The notes below the pieces were generated by a model. That model did not search any database. It had not been told where the DNA came from and saw only the letters and a program-made list of their open reading frames with translations. From Pseudooceanicola atlanticus (GTDB lineage: Bacteria > Pseudomonadota > Alphaproteobacteria > Rhodobacterales > Rhodobacteraceae): 64,000 nt of DNA. The position numbers and the translations under genes were made by a program. Shown here in pieces: positions 26,938-34,727 of this stretch (positions are counted from its first letter, which is position 1; every line of letters starts with the position of its first letter). The DNA is taken from assembly GCF_000768315.1 (NCBI RefSeq), contig NZ_AQQX01000002.1, forward strand, positions 558,001 through 622,000. Reading direction: 5' to 3'.

Positions 26938-27414
26938 CGCGATATCCGTGATCAGCACGTCCAACAGGTTCTCGCCGATCACCTTGACGCCGGCCTCCCG
27001 CAACGCGTTGCGCAGCACGTCCATGTTGTTGGAATTGGTGAAGGCCCCGCGGAACCCGCCGCGATTGGCGTGGTCGAACAATTCCTGAAGGAAGACATCG
27101 CGCAGCTTGGGTTCACGGGTGAAGACGGCCTCGCGTGTGCCGGCTGCAACCTCCACGCTCAGTGACATGACGACCAGCGCCTCGACCCGGCCTTCGGCGA
27201 CAACCGGCACGACGAACTGGTTGTTCATCTTCACGTATTCACGGTCTTCAGGTTGAACCTCTTCCGCTTCCTTTTCCTCATGAGCGACCTGGGTGCCGTC
27301 GCCGCAGGGATTGATCGCGGCGACCTCCTCGGGCTGCGGACGAAGCATCAGCCCCGCCGCACCGCCACCACCAATACCCAGCAGGATCAAAAGGATCGGC
27401 AATATCTTCCGCAT
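26923..27414 (-). CDS. fliL: Flagellar basal body-associated protein FliL
   Basis: A 163-residue single-pass inner-membrane protein: N-terminal TM MRKILPILLILLGIGGGGAAG, acidic linker (EEKEAEEVQPED), then the FliL periplasmic domain with YVKMNNQFVVPVV and RDVFLQELFDHANRG. FliL forms a ring around stators and supports torque. Last gene of the flgB...fliL operon, 15 bases after flgH. Confidence 0.85.
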   Translation of the reverse strand: MRKILPILLILLGIGGGGAAGLMLRPQPEEVAAINPCGDGTQVAHEEKEAEEVQPEDREYVKMNNQFVVPVVAEGRVEALVVMSLSVEVAAGTREAVFTREPKLRDVFLQELFDHANRGGFRGAFTNSNNMDVLRNALREAGVKVIGENLLDVLITDIARQDS

Positions 27415-27429
27415 CGCTCCGTCCTTTCC

Positions 27430-28155
27430 TCAAAAGGGCAGGATCATGTCGACAACCTGCTGCCCGAGGCGCGGTTGCTGCATGTCCGAGATCTGACCAC
27501 GACCACCGTAGGAGACACGGGCCGACGCGATCTTGTCGTAGGTGATTTCATTCTGGCGCGACACGTCCTCGGGACGGACGAAACCGGTGACGATCAGTTC
27601 CCTGATCTCGAAATTCACCCGAACCTCCTGCGTGCCCTGGATGTGCAGTACCCCGTTGGGCAGCACGTCGGTGATGGTCGCCGCGATCCGCAGCGTCAGC
27701 TTTTCATTTCGGCGGACAGAGCCGTCGCCGCTTGAATCACTGGACGAACCAATGGAGACCGCGTTGTCGAGGCTCGCGCCGTCCGGCATCCCCCGGTTCG
27801 CCTTTTGCGGCAGGCCGAAGAATTGCGGGATCTGCAGGCTTTCGCTGCCGCTACGCGACCGGCTGGTGGCATTCGAGATCTCGGCCTTTTCGTCGATCTC
27901 GACCACGACCGTCATGATATCGCCCCGCCGCATCGCGCGCCGGTCGCCCAGCAGGGATTGCCGGTTGAGGTTCCAAAGCGACGCGCCGGGCACCACTGCG
28001 GCGACCTCTTCCTGCATCGGCAGGCCGGGCGACATCATCGCGTTGTATTCGGTGCCCTGCACGGGCGGGTTGAAGCTGGGCGGTTTGCCCAGGTGATCCT
28101 CGCGACCGCAGGCCGCGGCCAGACACAGAAGGATCAGGGGAAGGAATCGGGACAT
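27430..28155 (-). CDS. flgH: Flagellar L-ring lipoprotein FlgH
   Basis: A 241-residue outer-membrane L-ring protein. A lipoprotein signal ends in LAAAC (lipid Cys16). FlgH marks: GASLWNLNRQSLLGDRRAMRRGDIMTVVVEIDEKAEISN and the C-terminal FVRPEDVSRQNEITYDKIASARVSYGGRGQIS. The ATG at 28155 fits the lipobox; an upstream start would overlap flgA and add 18 unrelated residues. Confidence 0.92.
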   Translation of the reverse strand: MSRFLPLILLCLAAACGREDHLGKPPSFNPPVQGTEYNAMMSPGLPMQEEVAAVVPGASLWNLNRQSLLGDRRAMRRGDIMTVVVEIDEKAEISNATSRSRSGSESLQIPQFFGLPQKANRGMPDGASLDNAVSIGSSSDSSGDGSVRRNEKLTLRIAATITDVLPNGVLHIQGTQEVRVNFEIRELIVTGFVRPEDVSRQNEITYDKIASARVSYGGRGQISDMQQPRLGQQVVDMILPF

Positions 28156-28171
28156 ATGGAGTTCCGTTGCG

Positions 28172-28585
28172 TTAGGGCGAAACAAGGACAGTGCCGTCGG
28201 CCTGCACACGGCCGGACAGCGTTGAACGGGAGGACAGGTTCATCACGCGCACCGTTTCTCCGACACCGGCACGTGCCAGCGACCGGCCTTCGACACGGAT
28301 CGACAGACCTGCGCGGTCATAAGCCAGCGTGACGATCTGGTTGCGTTCGACCAGCGCGGGCGGGCCGATATCCTCGGGCAGAATCGGGCGACCTTCGTAC
28401 AGGACCACGCGGGTTTCCTTCCCGATCAGCTCTGCCTTGCCGGCGAAAGTGCCCGGCATGTCTCCGGGTTCGATGCTCAGATCGGCAGGCGTCAGGGTCG
28501 TCTGGGCGCGCAGGGTGCGAGCGGCGACGACGATATCGGCCAGGGCCGGGTCGGCGATCAGGAGACAGAGAAGGAACCAGCGCAT
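28172..28585 (-). CDS. flgA: Flagellar P-ring assembly chaperone FlgA
   Basis: A 137-residue periplasmic protein with a short signal peptide (MRWFLLCLLIADPALA) followed by a SAF domain (ARTLRAQTTLTPADLSIEPGD) and the C-terminal FlgA block VRVMNLSSRSTLSGRVQADGTVLV. It helps assemble the P ring. It is shorter than the enterobacterial protein (about 219), as in other alphaproteobacteria. The gene for its client, FlgI, is not adjacent. Confidence 0.88.
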   Translation of the reverse strand: MRWFLLCLLIADPALADIVVAARTLRAQTTLTPADLSIEPGDMPGTFAGKAELIGKETRVVLYEGRPILPEDIGPPALVERNQIVTLAYDRAGLSIRVEGRSLARAGVGETVRVMNLSSRSTLSGRVQADGTVLVSP

Positions 28586-28589
28586 CGGA

Positions 28590-29375
28590 TCAGCGTACCT
28601 GCGTCGTCGCGCCCAGCATCTGGTCCGCGGCCGAGATCACCTTGGCGTTCAGTTCGTAACCGCGCTGTGCCTCGATCAGTTCGGTGATCTCGCGCACCGC
28701 GTCGACCGTGCTTTCCTCCAGGTAGCCCTGCCGCACCGTTCCCAGACCGTCGAGGCCGGGGGTGGACTGGTTGGACGGGCCCGAAGCCTCGGTCTCGGCA
28801 AAGAGGTTCGACCCGATCGCCTCGAGCCCCTTGGGGTTTGTGAAACCCGCCAGGGTGAACTGACCCAGAAGCTCTGCCGCGCCGCCGGTGTTGAAGTAGG
28901 CGTAGACCTCGCCGTCGGGATTGATCGAGATGCTGCGCGCATCCTCCGGGATGACGATCTCCGGAGACACCGGGAACCCGTCCGAGGTCACGATCAACCC
29001 CTCGCCGTTGCGCTTCAGCGCCCCGTCGCGGGTATAGGCGACATCACCCGATGGTAGCGTGACCTCCAGGTAGCCGCGACCCTCGATCGCGAGATCCAGG
29101 TCGCCGCCCGTCTGGCCCAACGCACCCTGCGCCATCTGCATCGACACCGCCGCGGGGCGGACGCCGAGGCCAAGCTGCACGCCGGTCGGCAGGACCGTTC
29201 CGTTGGCCGCGTTGATCGTGCCGGCGCGGGCCACCTGCTGGTAATGCAGGTCCGCGAATTCGGCCCGGCGGGCGTTGTAGGCGGTGGTGGACATGTTCGA
29301 CAGGTTGTTCGAGATCGTCTCGACCCGCATCTGCTGTGCCGCCATGCCTGTTGCGGCGATCTTGAGGGCTCGCAT
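28590..29375 (-). CDS. flgG: Flagellar distal rod protein FlgG
   Basis: A 261-residue rod protein. Starts MRALKIAATGMAAQQMRVETISNNLSNMSTTAYNARRAEFADL, the distal-rod N-terminal motif, and ends in the matching EMITAQRAYE-type helix (REITELIEAQRGYELNAKVISAADQML). The N- and C-terminal helices pack in the rod's inner tube. Follows flgF by ten bases. Confidence 0.93.
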   Translation of the reverse strand: MRALKIAATGMAAQQMRVETISNNLSNMSTTAYNARRAEFADLHYQQVARAGTINAANGTVLPTGVQLGLGVRPAAVSMQMAQGALGQTGGDLDLAIEGRGYLEVTLPSGDVAYTRDGALKRNGEGLIVTSDGFPVSPEIVIPEDARSISINPDGEVYAYFNTGGAAELLGQFTLAGFTNPKGLEAIGSNLFAETEASGPSNQSTPGLDGLGTVRQGYLEESTVDAVREITELIEAQRGYELNAKVISAADQMLGATTQVR

Positions 29376-29385
29376 TGCTGCCTCC

Positions 29386-30099
29386 TTACTTCATGAATGT
29401 TTTCATTGCGTTGCGGACACGCTCGTTTTCCGCATCCAGAAAGCTCTGGCCCATTTCATAGGCCCGCTGCACTTGGATCATCCGTGCGATCTGGCTGATC
29501 GGGTCGACGTTCGAGCTTTCGATGAAGCCCTGCACGACGCGCGGGTTTTCGACCGGTTCGAACCCGGCATCCGCCTCGAACATCACGCCGTCCTCGCGGG
29601 TCATTCCGTTGGGATCAATGGGCCGCACGATCCCGATCTGCGCCAGCGGTTGCCCATCCACAGACAGGGTCCCGTCCGCCGCGGCGCTGATGTCACCGGC
29701 GCCGGCGGGGACAAAAACCGGCGCGCCGCCGCTGTCCAGAACCCGGAACCCGTCATTGGTCACGAGGTCCCCGTTGGCCGAAGCCGAGAAACTGCCGGCC
29801 CGGGTCAGACGCTCCCCCTGCGGCGTTTCGATCAGGAAGAACCCGTCGCCCTCGATGGCGAAATCGAAACGGTTGCCGGTCTGGGTCAATGCGCCTTGCA
29901 TCATCGAGGTCCGCCGCACGTTCGCGGTGGCCATCGACACCGAAGGGCCGTCCGCAACACGCTGCACGTATTCCGAAAAAACCAGACCCTCCTGCCGATA
30001 GCCAGTGGTCGCAGCGTTGGCGATGTTGTTCGCCACGATCTGCATTTCCTTCATCAGGCCGGTCTGACGGGTCAGGGTCGTGTATCCGGTATTGTCCAT
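29386..30099 (-). CDS. flgF: Flagellar proximal rod protein FlgF
   Basis: A 237-residue rod protein starting MDNTGYTTLTRQTGLMKEMQIVANNIANAATTGYRQEGLVF and ending with the rod helix ARMIQVQRAYEMGQSFLDAENERVRNAMKTF. I use the ATG at 30099, two bases after fliQ; the frame is open further upstream through fliQ on the same strand. Confidence 0.9.
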   Translation of the reverse strand: MDNTGYTTLTRQTGLMKEMQIVANNIANAATTGYRQEGLVFSEYVQRVADGPSVSMATANVRRTSMMQGALTQTGNRFDFAIEGDGFFLIETPQGERLTRAGSFSASANGDLVTNDGFRVLDSGGAPVFVPAGAGDISAAADGTLSVDGQPLAQIGIVRPIDPNGMTREDGVMFEADAGFEPVENPRVVQGFIESSNVDPISQIARMIQVQRAYEMGQSFLDAENERVRNAMKTFMK

Positions 30100-30101
30100 T
30101 T

Positions 30102-30368
30102 TCAGCCACCTATGATCAGCGGGACCAGCGTGTCGCGGAAATAGGCGACCAGCGTCTGGGTCATGAATCCCATCGAAAGCCAGTAGACGACGACGATCGC
30201 CGCCAGTTTCGGGACGAAGGTCAGCGTCATTTCCTGGATGGAGGTCAGCGCCTGGAACAGGCCGATCAGAAGACCGACGACCAGGGCCACGGTCAGGATC
30301 GGCACCGAGGTGATCACGGCCACCCACAGCCCCTGCCGGAGCGTGTCGAAAAACAGCGCCTCATCCAT
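30102..30368 (-). CDS. fliQ: Flagellar export gate protein FliQ
   Basis: An 88-residue protein of two TM helices (about 15-40 and 52-75), matching FliQ/SpaQ: LRQGLWVAVITSVPILTVALVVGLLIGLFQALTSIQEMTLTFVPKLAAI. It forms part of the type III export gate with FliP and FliR, which are outside this window. Confidence 0.92.
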   Translation of the reverse strand: MDEALFFDTLRQGLWVAVITSVPILTVALVVGLLIGLFQALTSIQEMTLTFVPKLAAIVVVYWLSMGFMTQTLVAYFRDTLVPLIIGG

Positions 30369-30374
30369 GGAGGA

Positions 30375-30662
30375 TTACACCGGCATCCGCAGGATTTCCT
30401 GGTACGCCTCGACGACCTTGTCCCGGACGGTGACCGCGGTTTCCACGGCCAGTTCCGTCTGGGTCAGGGCCTGGACAAGCGTATGGGGGTCTGCCTGTCC
30501 GACCATGGCGGCTTTTGCCGCCGCTTCGCCCTCTTTGAGGGTGCTGGCGAAATCCGAAACAAGCCGCGCCGCCGTCTCGCCCGCGCCGGACCCGGGAACG
30601 GGTTCGGTCGCCGGACGGGAGCTGGCGTATTTCTGGGCGGCATTCAGGGCACGAATATCCAT
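30375..30662 (-). CDS. fliE: Flagellar hook-basal body protein FliE
   Basis: A 95-residue junction protein joining MS ring and rod. The C-terminal FliE helix pair is clear: GEAAAKAAMVGQADPHTLVQALTQTELAVETAVTVRDKVVEAYQEILRMPV. Six bases before fliQ. Confidence 0.9.
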   Translation of the reverse strand: MDIRALNAAQKYASSRPATEPVPGSGAGETAARLVSDFASTLKEGEAAAKAAMVGQADPHTLVQALTQTELAVETAVTVRDKVVEAYQEILRMPV

Positions 30663-30673
30663 TCTGGAGCTCC

Positions 30674-31066
30674 TTATCTGCGCAACAGTTCAAGCAGGGA
30701 GCCGGACATCTGCCGGGCCTGATCGAACATCTTGAGGTTGGCTTCGTAGCTGCGCTGCGCTTCACGCGCGTCAGCGATTTCGATCACCAGATCGACATTC
30801 GATCCATCGTAGTGACCATTGGCATCGGCGAGCGGATGCGATGGATCGTAGAGTTGATCCAGCGGCGACTGGTCGAGTTTCACTCGACCGGTGCGCACGA
30901 TCCCCTCACCTTCACCGGCGCGTGCAACGCTTTCGAACGGCACGGTTTTTCGCCGGTATCCCGGAGTGTCGACGTTGGCGATATTCTCGGACACGTGGCG
31001 CAGACGCTGCGCCTGGGCTTTCAGCCCGCTGGCCGACACGGACAGGGAATTCAGAAAATCGGACAT
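30674..31066 (-). CDS. flgC: Flagellar proximal rod protein FlgC
   Basis: A 130-residue rod protein: MSDFLNSLSVSASGLKAQAQRLRHVSENIANVDTPGYRRKTVPFE and the closing EIADAREAQRSYEANLKMFDQARQM. The NVDTPGYRRK motif is the rod/hook signature. Second gene of the operon. Confidence 0.92.
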   Translation of the reverse strand: MSDFLNSLSVSASGLKAQAQRLRHVSENIANVDTPGYRRKTVPFESVARAGEGEGIVRTGRVKLDQSPLDQLYDPSHPLADANGHYDGSNVDLVIEIADAREAQRSYEANLKMFDQARQMSGSLLELLRR

Positions 31067-31075
31067 GATGCCTCC

Positions 31076-31465
31076 TTACCGGCGCCCGATGGAAGCGCGC
31101 AGCACGCTCAGGCCGGAGCGATAGATCGCAACCGCCTTGTCATGCTGGCGCTTCACGTCGACGCCCTTGAGCATTTCTTCCTCGAGAGAGACGGAGTTGC
31201 CGTTGGGGTTTGAATCTGCGGATTTGGTATCGAACAACCCGGGGTCCAGCGACGCGGCCGGGCCGTGCAGGTGTCCGGCACGGGTCGCGCGGAACGTCGC
31301 CGTGCCCTGTTCGGTACGGTAGAATTCCTTGAACGGAACGACGTCACGCGCCCGGTATCCGGGCGTGTCCGCATTGGCGATATTTGACGCGATGACACCC
31401 TGCCTGGCCCCGGCATGGGAGGCCATGGCATGTGCCATGCGGAACAGTTCCAACGATTTGAACAT
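31076..31465 (-). CDS. flgB: Flagellar proximal rod protein FlgB
   Basis: A 129-residue rod protein with the signature ANADTPGYRARDVVPFKEFY near residue 40 and a C-terminal helix (EEEMLKGVDVKRQHDKAVAIYRSGLSVLRASIGR). I start at MFKSLELF (31465), with GAGGGAGAAG upstream. It is the first gene of the minus-strand operon and diverges from fliI over 85 bases that must contain both promoters; no consensus sigma-54 or sigma-28 site stands out. Confidence 0.9.
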   Translation of the reverse strand: MFKSLELFRMAHAMASHAGARQGVIASNIANADTPGYRARDVVPFKEFYRTEQGTATFRATRAGHLHGPAASLDPGLFDTKSADSNPNGNSVSLEEEMLKGVDVKRQHDKAVAIYRSGLSVLRASIGRR

Positions 31466-31550
31466 CGGGGCTTCTCCCTCGATTGGCTTCAATCAAGGCT
31501 TAACCCTGATTCCTTTAGAAATGGTTCTTGAGCGACAAAGGATGTTCAGG

Positions 31551-33026
31551 ATGAAGCAGAACGCTTTCGAAGGGTTGCGGGCCGAAATCGAGTCCCTCTC
31601 GCCGGTCCGCCAGATCGGCCGGATCATCGGGGTTGAGGGATCGACGCTTCGTATTGCAGGGTTCGGCCAAGCCGCCCGGATGGGCGATCAGGTGCGCCTG
31701 ACCCGCCCCGATGGCTCTTATCTTGGTGGCGAGGTCATTCGCATCGATGCGGATGTCGCCACGATCCTTCCCGACGATGCCACCGACGGCGTTTCACTGG
31801 GCGATCGGGTGACGCTGATGGGTCGTGCTCGGATTGCCCCGCATGACGGTTGGATCGGGCGGGTCATCGACCCCTATGGCCAGCCGCTGGACGGCCAACC
31901 GCTGAACCGCGGCCAAGAGGAACGCGCCCTGCGCAACCCGCCGCCGCCACCCGCGCAAAGGGCCCGTCTTGGCCAGCGCCTGGAAACCGGCATGGCCGTG
32001 TTCAACACCATGCTACCCATCGTCGACGGCCAGCGGATCGGCCTCTTCGCCGGTTCCGGCGTTGGTAAATCCAGCCTGCTGGCACATTTCGCAAGCCACA
32101 TGGAATCCGACGTGGTGGTGATCGCCCTGATCGGCGAACGCGGGCGTGAATTGCGCGACTTCGTGTCCGACGTCCTGGGCGAAGAAGGCATGGCCCGCGC
32201 CATCGTCATCGCCGCGACTTCGGATCGCTCGCCACTGGTTCGCCGGCAATGCGCCTGGACGGCAATGAGCGTCGCCGAACACTTCCGGGATCGCGGACAA
32301 CGCGTGCTTTTCCTGGCCGACAGCGTCACCCGTTTCGCCGAAGCACACCGCGAGGTCGCTGTCGCTGCGGGCGAACCGCCTGCCCTTCGCGGCTATCCGG
32401 CATCGACCTCCCACACGATCATGCAGCTCTGCGAACGCGCTGGCCCAGGACTCGAGGGTAGCGGCACGATCACCGCCATTTTCAGCGTCCTTGTCGCCGG
32501 GTCTGACATGGAGGAACCGATTGCCGACATTCTGCGCGGGGTTCTCGACGGCCACGTCGTGCTAGATCGCAAGATCGCGGAACGTGGCCGATACCCGGCC
32601 ATCGACGTTCTGCGCTCCGTATCGCGAAGCCTGCCACATGCCGCGACCGAAGCGCAGAACGACACGATCGGGAATGCGCGTCGCATGCTCGGCGCCTATG
32701 CCCAGAACGAGATGATGATTCGCGCAGGCCTCTATTCCAAAGGCAGTGACCCTGCTTTGGATGCCGCGATTGCAGGCTGGCCAGATTTGGATGCCTTCCT
32801 GAGCGAGAAAGAGGGGCAAAGCATCGAAAATTCTTTCAATCGCCTCACCTTGATCCTGCGACGCGCGAATTCGGGCTCCTCCCGGCAGACCGCGACAGGC
32901 AACCGCTCGGCCGAGCCGCGCCAGCGCAACAGCCCAAAGCCTACGAAGGCGGCCTTACCCAGTCCGATGGCCCAAATGGATAGTCTGACTAGTACTGCCA
33001 ATAATATAAGTGGGTCGAAGTCTTAG
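31551..33026 (+). CDS. fliI: Flagellar export ATPase FliI
   Basis: A 491-residue FliI/YscN ATPase that drives entry of flagellar export substrates. Walker A GSGVGKSS at 168-175, the GERGRELRDFV loop, Walker B RVLFLADSVTRFAEAHRE and the GYPASTSHTIMQLCERAG block are intact. The ATG at 31551 has AAAGGA eight bases upstream; alternative ATGs at 31521 and 31542 exist. Oddity: beyond the usual end (ILRRANSG, about residue 442) there is a roughly 50-residue Ser/Thr/Asn/Pro-rich tail ending TANNISGSKS, longer than typical FliI. Confidence 0.92.
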   Translation: MKQNAFEGLRAEIESLSPVRQIGRIIGVEGSTLRIAGFGQAARMGDQVRLTRPDGSYLGGEVIRIDADVATILPDDATDGVSLGDRVTLMGRARIAPHDGWIGRVIDPYGQPLDGQPLNRGQEERALRNPPPPPAQRARLGQRLETGMAVFNTMLPIVDGQRIGLFAGSGVGKSSLLAHFASHMESDVVVIALIGERGRELRDFVSDVLGEEGMARAIVIAATSDRSPLVRRQCAWTAMSVAEHFRDRGQRVLFLADSVTRFAEAHREVAVAAGEPPALRGYPASTSHTIMQLCERAGPGLEGSGTITAIFSVLVAGSDMEEPIADILRGVLDGHVVLDRKIAERGRYPAIDVLRSVSRSLPHAATEAQNDTIGNARRMLGAYAQNEMMIRAGLYSKGSDPALDAAIAGWPDLDAFLSEKEGQSIENSFNRLTLILRRANSGSSRQTATGNRSAEPRQRNSPKPTKAALPSPMAQMDSLTSTANNISGSKS

Positions 33027-33048
33027 TATCTCGGCCCACGTCGACTTA

Positions 33049-33873
33049 TCAGAAGAACGAAGACTGCGAGCGTGCGAAATTCGCCGCGTTTTCGAGAAGC
33101 GAAACGGCAATGTTGGCGGAGGAAGCCACCTGAATTTCCTGGATCTGTGATCGAGCCAGGAACCGGTGAACCAATTTCTGCTGCATCTCCGGTTGGCCGA
33201 ACTCAGCGAAATCCGAGACATCGAATTGACGATTGGCGCGATCCTTGAACTCTTCCAGTTGCTTTTCGATGTCCAGTTGGCTGAAGCTGTTGGGCAGCCC
33301 CATGGCCATCTCGAAAACCTGTCGTAACGGCGGGTTGCCCATCACGCGCAGCCACTTCGTATTGTCGCTGACATTCGCCTCCGCCAATTCGGGAAGGGCG
33401 CGTTCGGCGTTCAGCGCTAACCGCATGGATTGATCCTGCTCGCCCACGGCAACTTCAAATTGCTGCCGGCGAAACTTGGCGGTGATGTTGGTGCCGAAAT
33501 CCGAGAGCTTTGTTCGGGGCGTGGAATAATCACCGAACCCGAAAGCCTTCGAGAAATCCCGATATCTCTTGTCCGACAACCTGTTCGCCAGAGTGTCGTC
33601 ATCAAGCGTACCGTCTTCGAGGATCCGTTGGACGAAATACTTGTTGTTGATATCATCCTGCAGATCGAAGGCACCGAGGGCGACCCGCAACAACCTGCGA
33701 TCGTTGACGAGGTCTTCCGCTGTATCGATTTCACCAATCTTGGCCTCGAAATATTCCGTGTCCCTCATCATCTGCGGGCTGGCTTCAAACGCCTTTGTCT
33801 GGGTTTCCAGGGTGCGGCCCAGATAGGACCAGGCCGCAAGTCCTGAACCGAAAATGACCGGTTGAAAGGTCAT
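33049..33873 (-). CDS. DUF1217 flagellar-associated protein
   Basis: A 274-residue, mainly helical protein. It starts MTFQPVIFGSGLAAWSYLGRTLETQTKAFEASPQM, which matches the DUF1217 family found in flagellar loci of Rhodobacterales and rhizobia. No enzymatic motif or signal peptide is seen; the family is thought to be flagellar, possibly an exported or chaperone-type component, but its role is unknown. The start at 33873 overlaps the flbT stop by four bases (ATGA), so it is in the flagellin-flaF-flbT operon. Convergent with fliI, 22 bases apart. Confidence 0.75.
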   Translation of the reverse strand: MTFQPVIFGSGLAAWSYLGRTLETQTKAFEASPQMMRDTEYFEAKIGEIDTAEDLVNDRRLLRVALGAFDLQDDINNKYFVQRILEDGTLDDDTLANRLSDKRYRDFSKAFGFGDYSTPRTKLSDFGTNITAKFRRQQFEVAVGEQDQSMRLALNAERALPELAEANVSDNTKWLRVMGNPPLRQVFEMAMGLPNSFSQLDIEKQLEEFKDRANRQFDVSDFAEFGQPEMQQKLVHRFLARSQIQEIQVASSANIAVSLLENAANFARSQSSFF

Positions 33874-34274
33874 GACATACGAGCCCCAAGCAGTCGCTCT
33901 TCCCGCGGCAAAAGACTCCGCAATGCCTTGAGACATTGGTAATGCTGATCCTGGAGTACCGCGTGGGACGCTTCGCTGAGTAGTTTCCGGCTGTCGGGGT
34001 CCGTGAGGATCTGACTCAGCTCTTCGATGCGTCGGAGCAACTGAAATTCCATCTCCTCCGCATCGGCATCCCCGGTCAGGACCAGCTGGGCAAGGTAGCA
34101 TACTCGCCGGACCGGCGTGGTCGCGTCGTCCGGATGAATGGCATCCTTGAGCCGCAGAATATTGACGTTGGGCGTCATGATGGAGAGCCGCGACCGGCGA
34201 TCCCCGTTTTCTATGACAGCACCATTGATCAGGACCCGTTCCTTAGGACCGAGTTTCAACACCAGACCACCCAT
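33870..34274 (-). CDS. flbT: Flagellin synthesis post-transcriptional regulator FlbT
   Basis: A 134-residue FlbT protein (MGGLVLKLGPKERVLINGAVIENGDRRSRLSIMTP...). In Caulobacter FlbT binds the 5' leader of flagellin mRNA and promotes its decay until the hook is complete. The ATG at 34274 overlaps the flaF stop by one base. Its likely target, the flagellin leader, is in the same operon and contains a hairpin directly before the Shine-Dalgarno (36224-36238). Confidence 0.9.
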   Translation of the reverse strand: MGGLVLKLGPKERVLINGAVIENGDRRSRLSIMTPNVNILRLKDAIHPDDATTPVRRVCYLAQLVLTGDADAEEMEFQLLRRIEELSQILTDPDSRKLLSEASHAVLQDQHYQCLKALRSLLPREERLLGARMS

Positions 34275-34648
34275 CACTTGCCCCCTTCCTTTCTGAGGCC
34301 ACGCATGATGGCAGAGTTGATTTCGACCAGGGCAGCGACGCTGCCCTTGCGTTGCAGTACCTTGCGGCTGTGGGTTTGCGTGAACTCCGCCAGATAGAAG
34401 ATCTGTGCGCGAAGCTCGTCCGTAAGAGTGTTGTTGTCATCGACAACATCGGCCGCAAGCAGCGTCCAGAGTTGCCGGTTGTCGTGGATCGCGCGACAAA
34501 GCTCGGAGAAGCCTGCATTTCCTTTTCGCGCGGCGGCGATCAGCCGATGCGTGATACGGGCCAAGACTTCGTATTCCGTACCGCGAGCTGTCCTCGTCGG
34601 GGCGGTGGCTTGTCCGTATGCGCGCTGTGCCAGAGAGTGGGCGGTCAC
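34274..34648 (-). CDS. flaF: Flagellin biosynthesis regulator FlaF
   Basis: A 124-residue FlaF protein: AYGQATAPTRTARGTEYEVLARITHRLIAAA, DNRQLWTLLAADVVDDNNTLTDELRAQIFYLAEFTQ. FlaF acts with FlbT in alphaproteobacteria, with an opposite, positive role on flagellin synthesis or secretion. It follows the flagellin gene by 79 bases that contain a perfect 11-bp hairpin. Confidence 0.9.
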   Translation of the reverse strand: MTAHSLAQRAYGQATAPTRTARGTEYEVLARITHRLIAAARKGNAGFSELCRAIHDNRQLWTLLAADVVDDNNTLTDELRAQIFYLAEFTQTHSRKVLQRKGSVAALVEINSAIMRGLRKEGGK

Positions 34649-34690
34649 GTTCTGTCCTTCCGGTTCTTGTTCATGGTCTCAGGCAGTGGA

Positions 34691-34718
34691 TGACCGGGCC
34701 GGCTTTGCGGCCCGGTCA
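34691..34718 (-). terminator. Hairpin after the flagellin gene
   Basis: A perfect 11-bp stem TGACCGGGCCG/CGGCCCGGTCA with a six-base loop, ten bases after the flagellin stop. No T-run on the minus strand; it may protect the abundant flagellin mRNA 3' end and reduce readthrough into flaF-flbT. Confidence 0.6.
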
Positions 34719-34727
34719 GTTGTGCCC

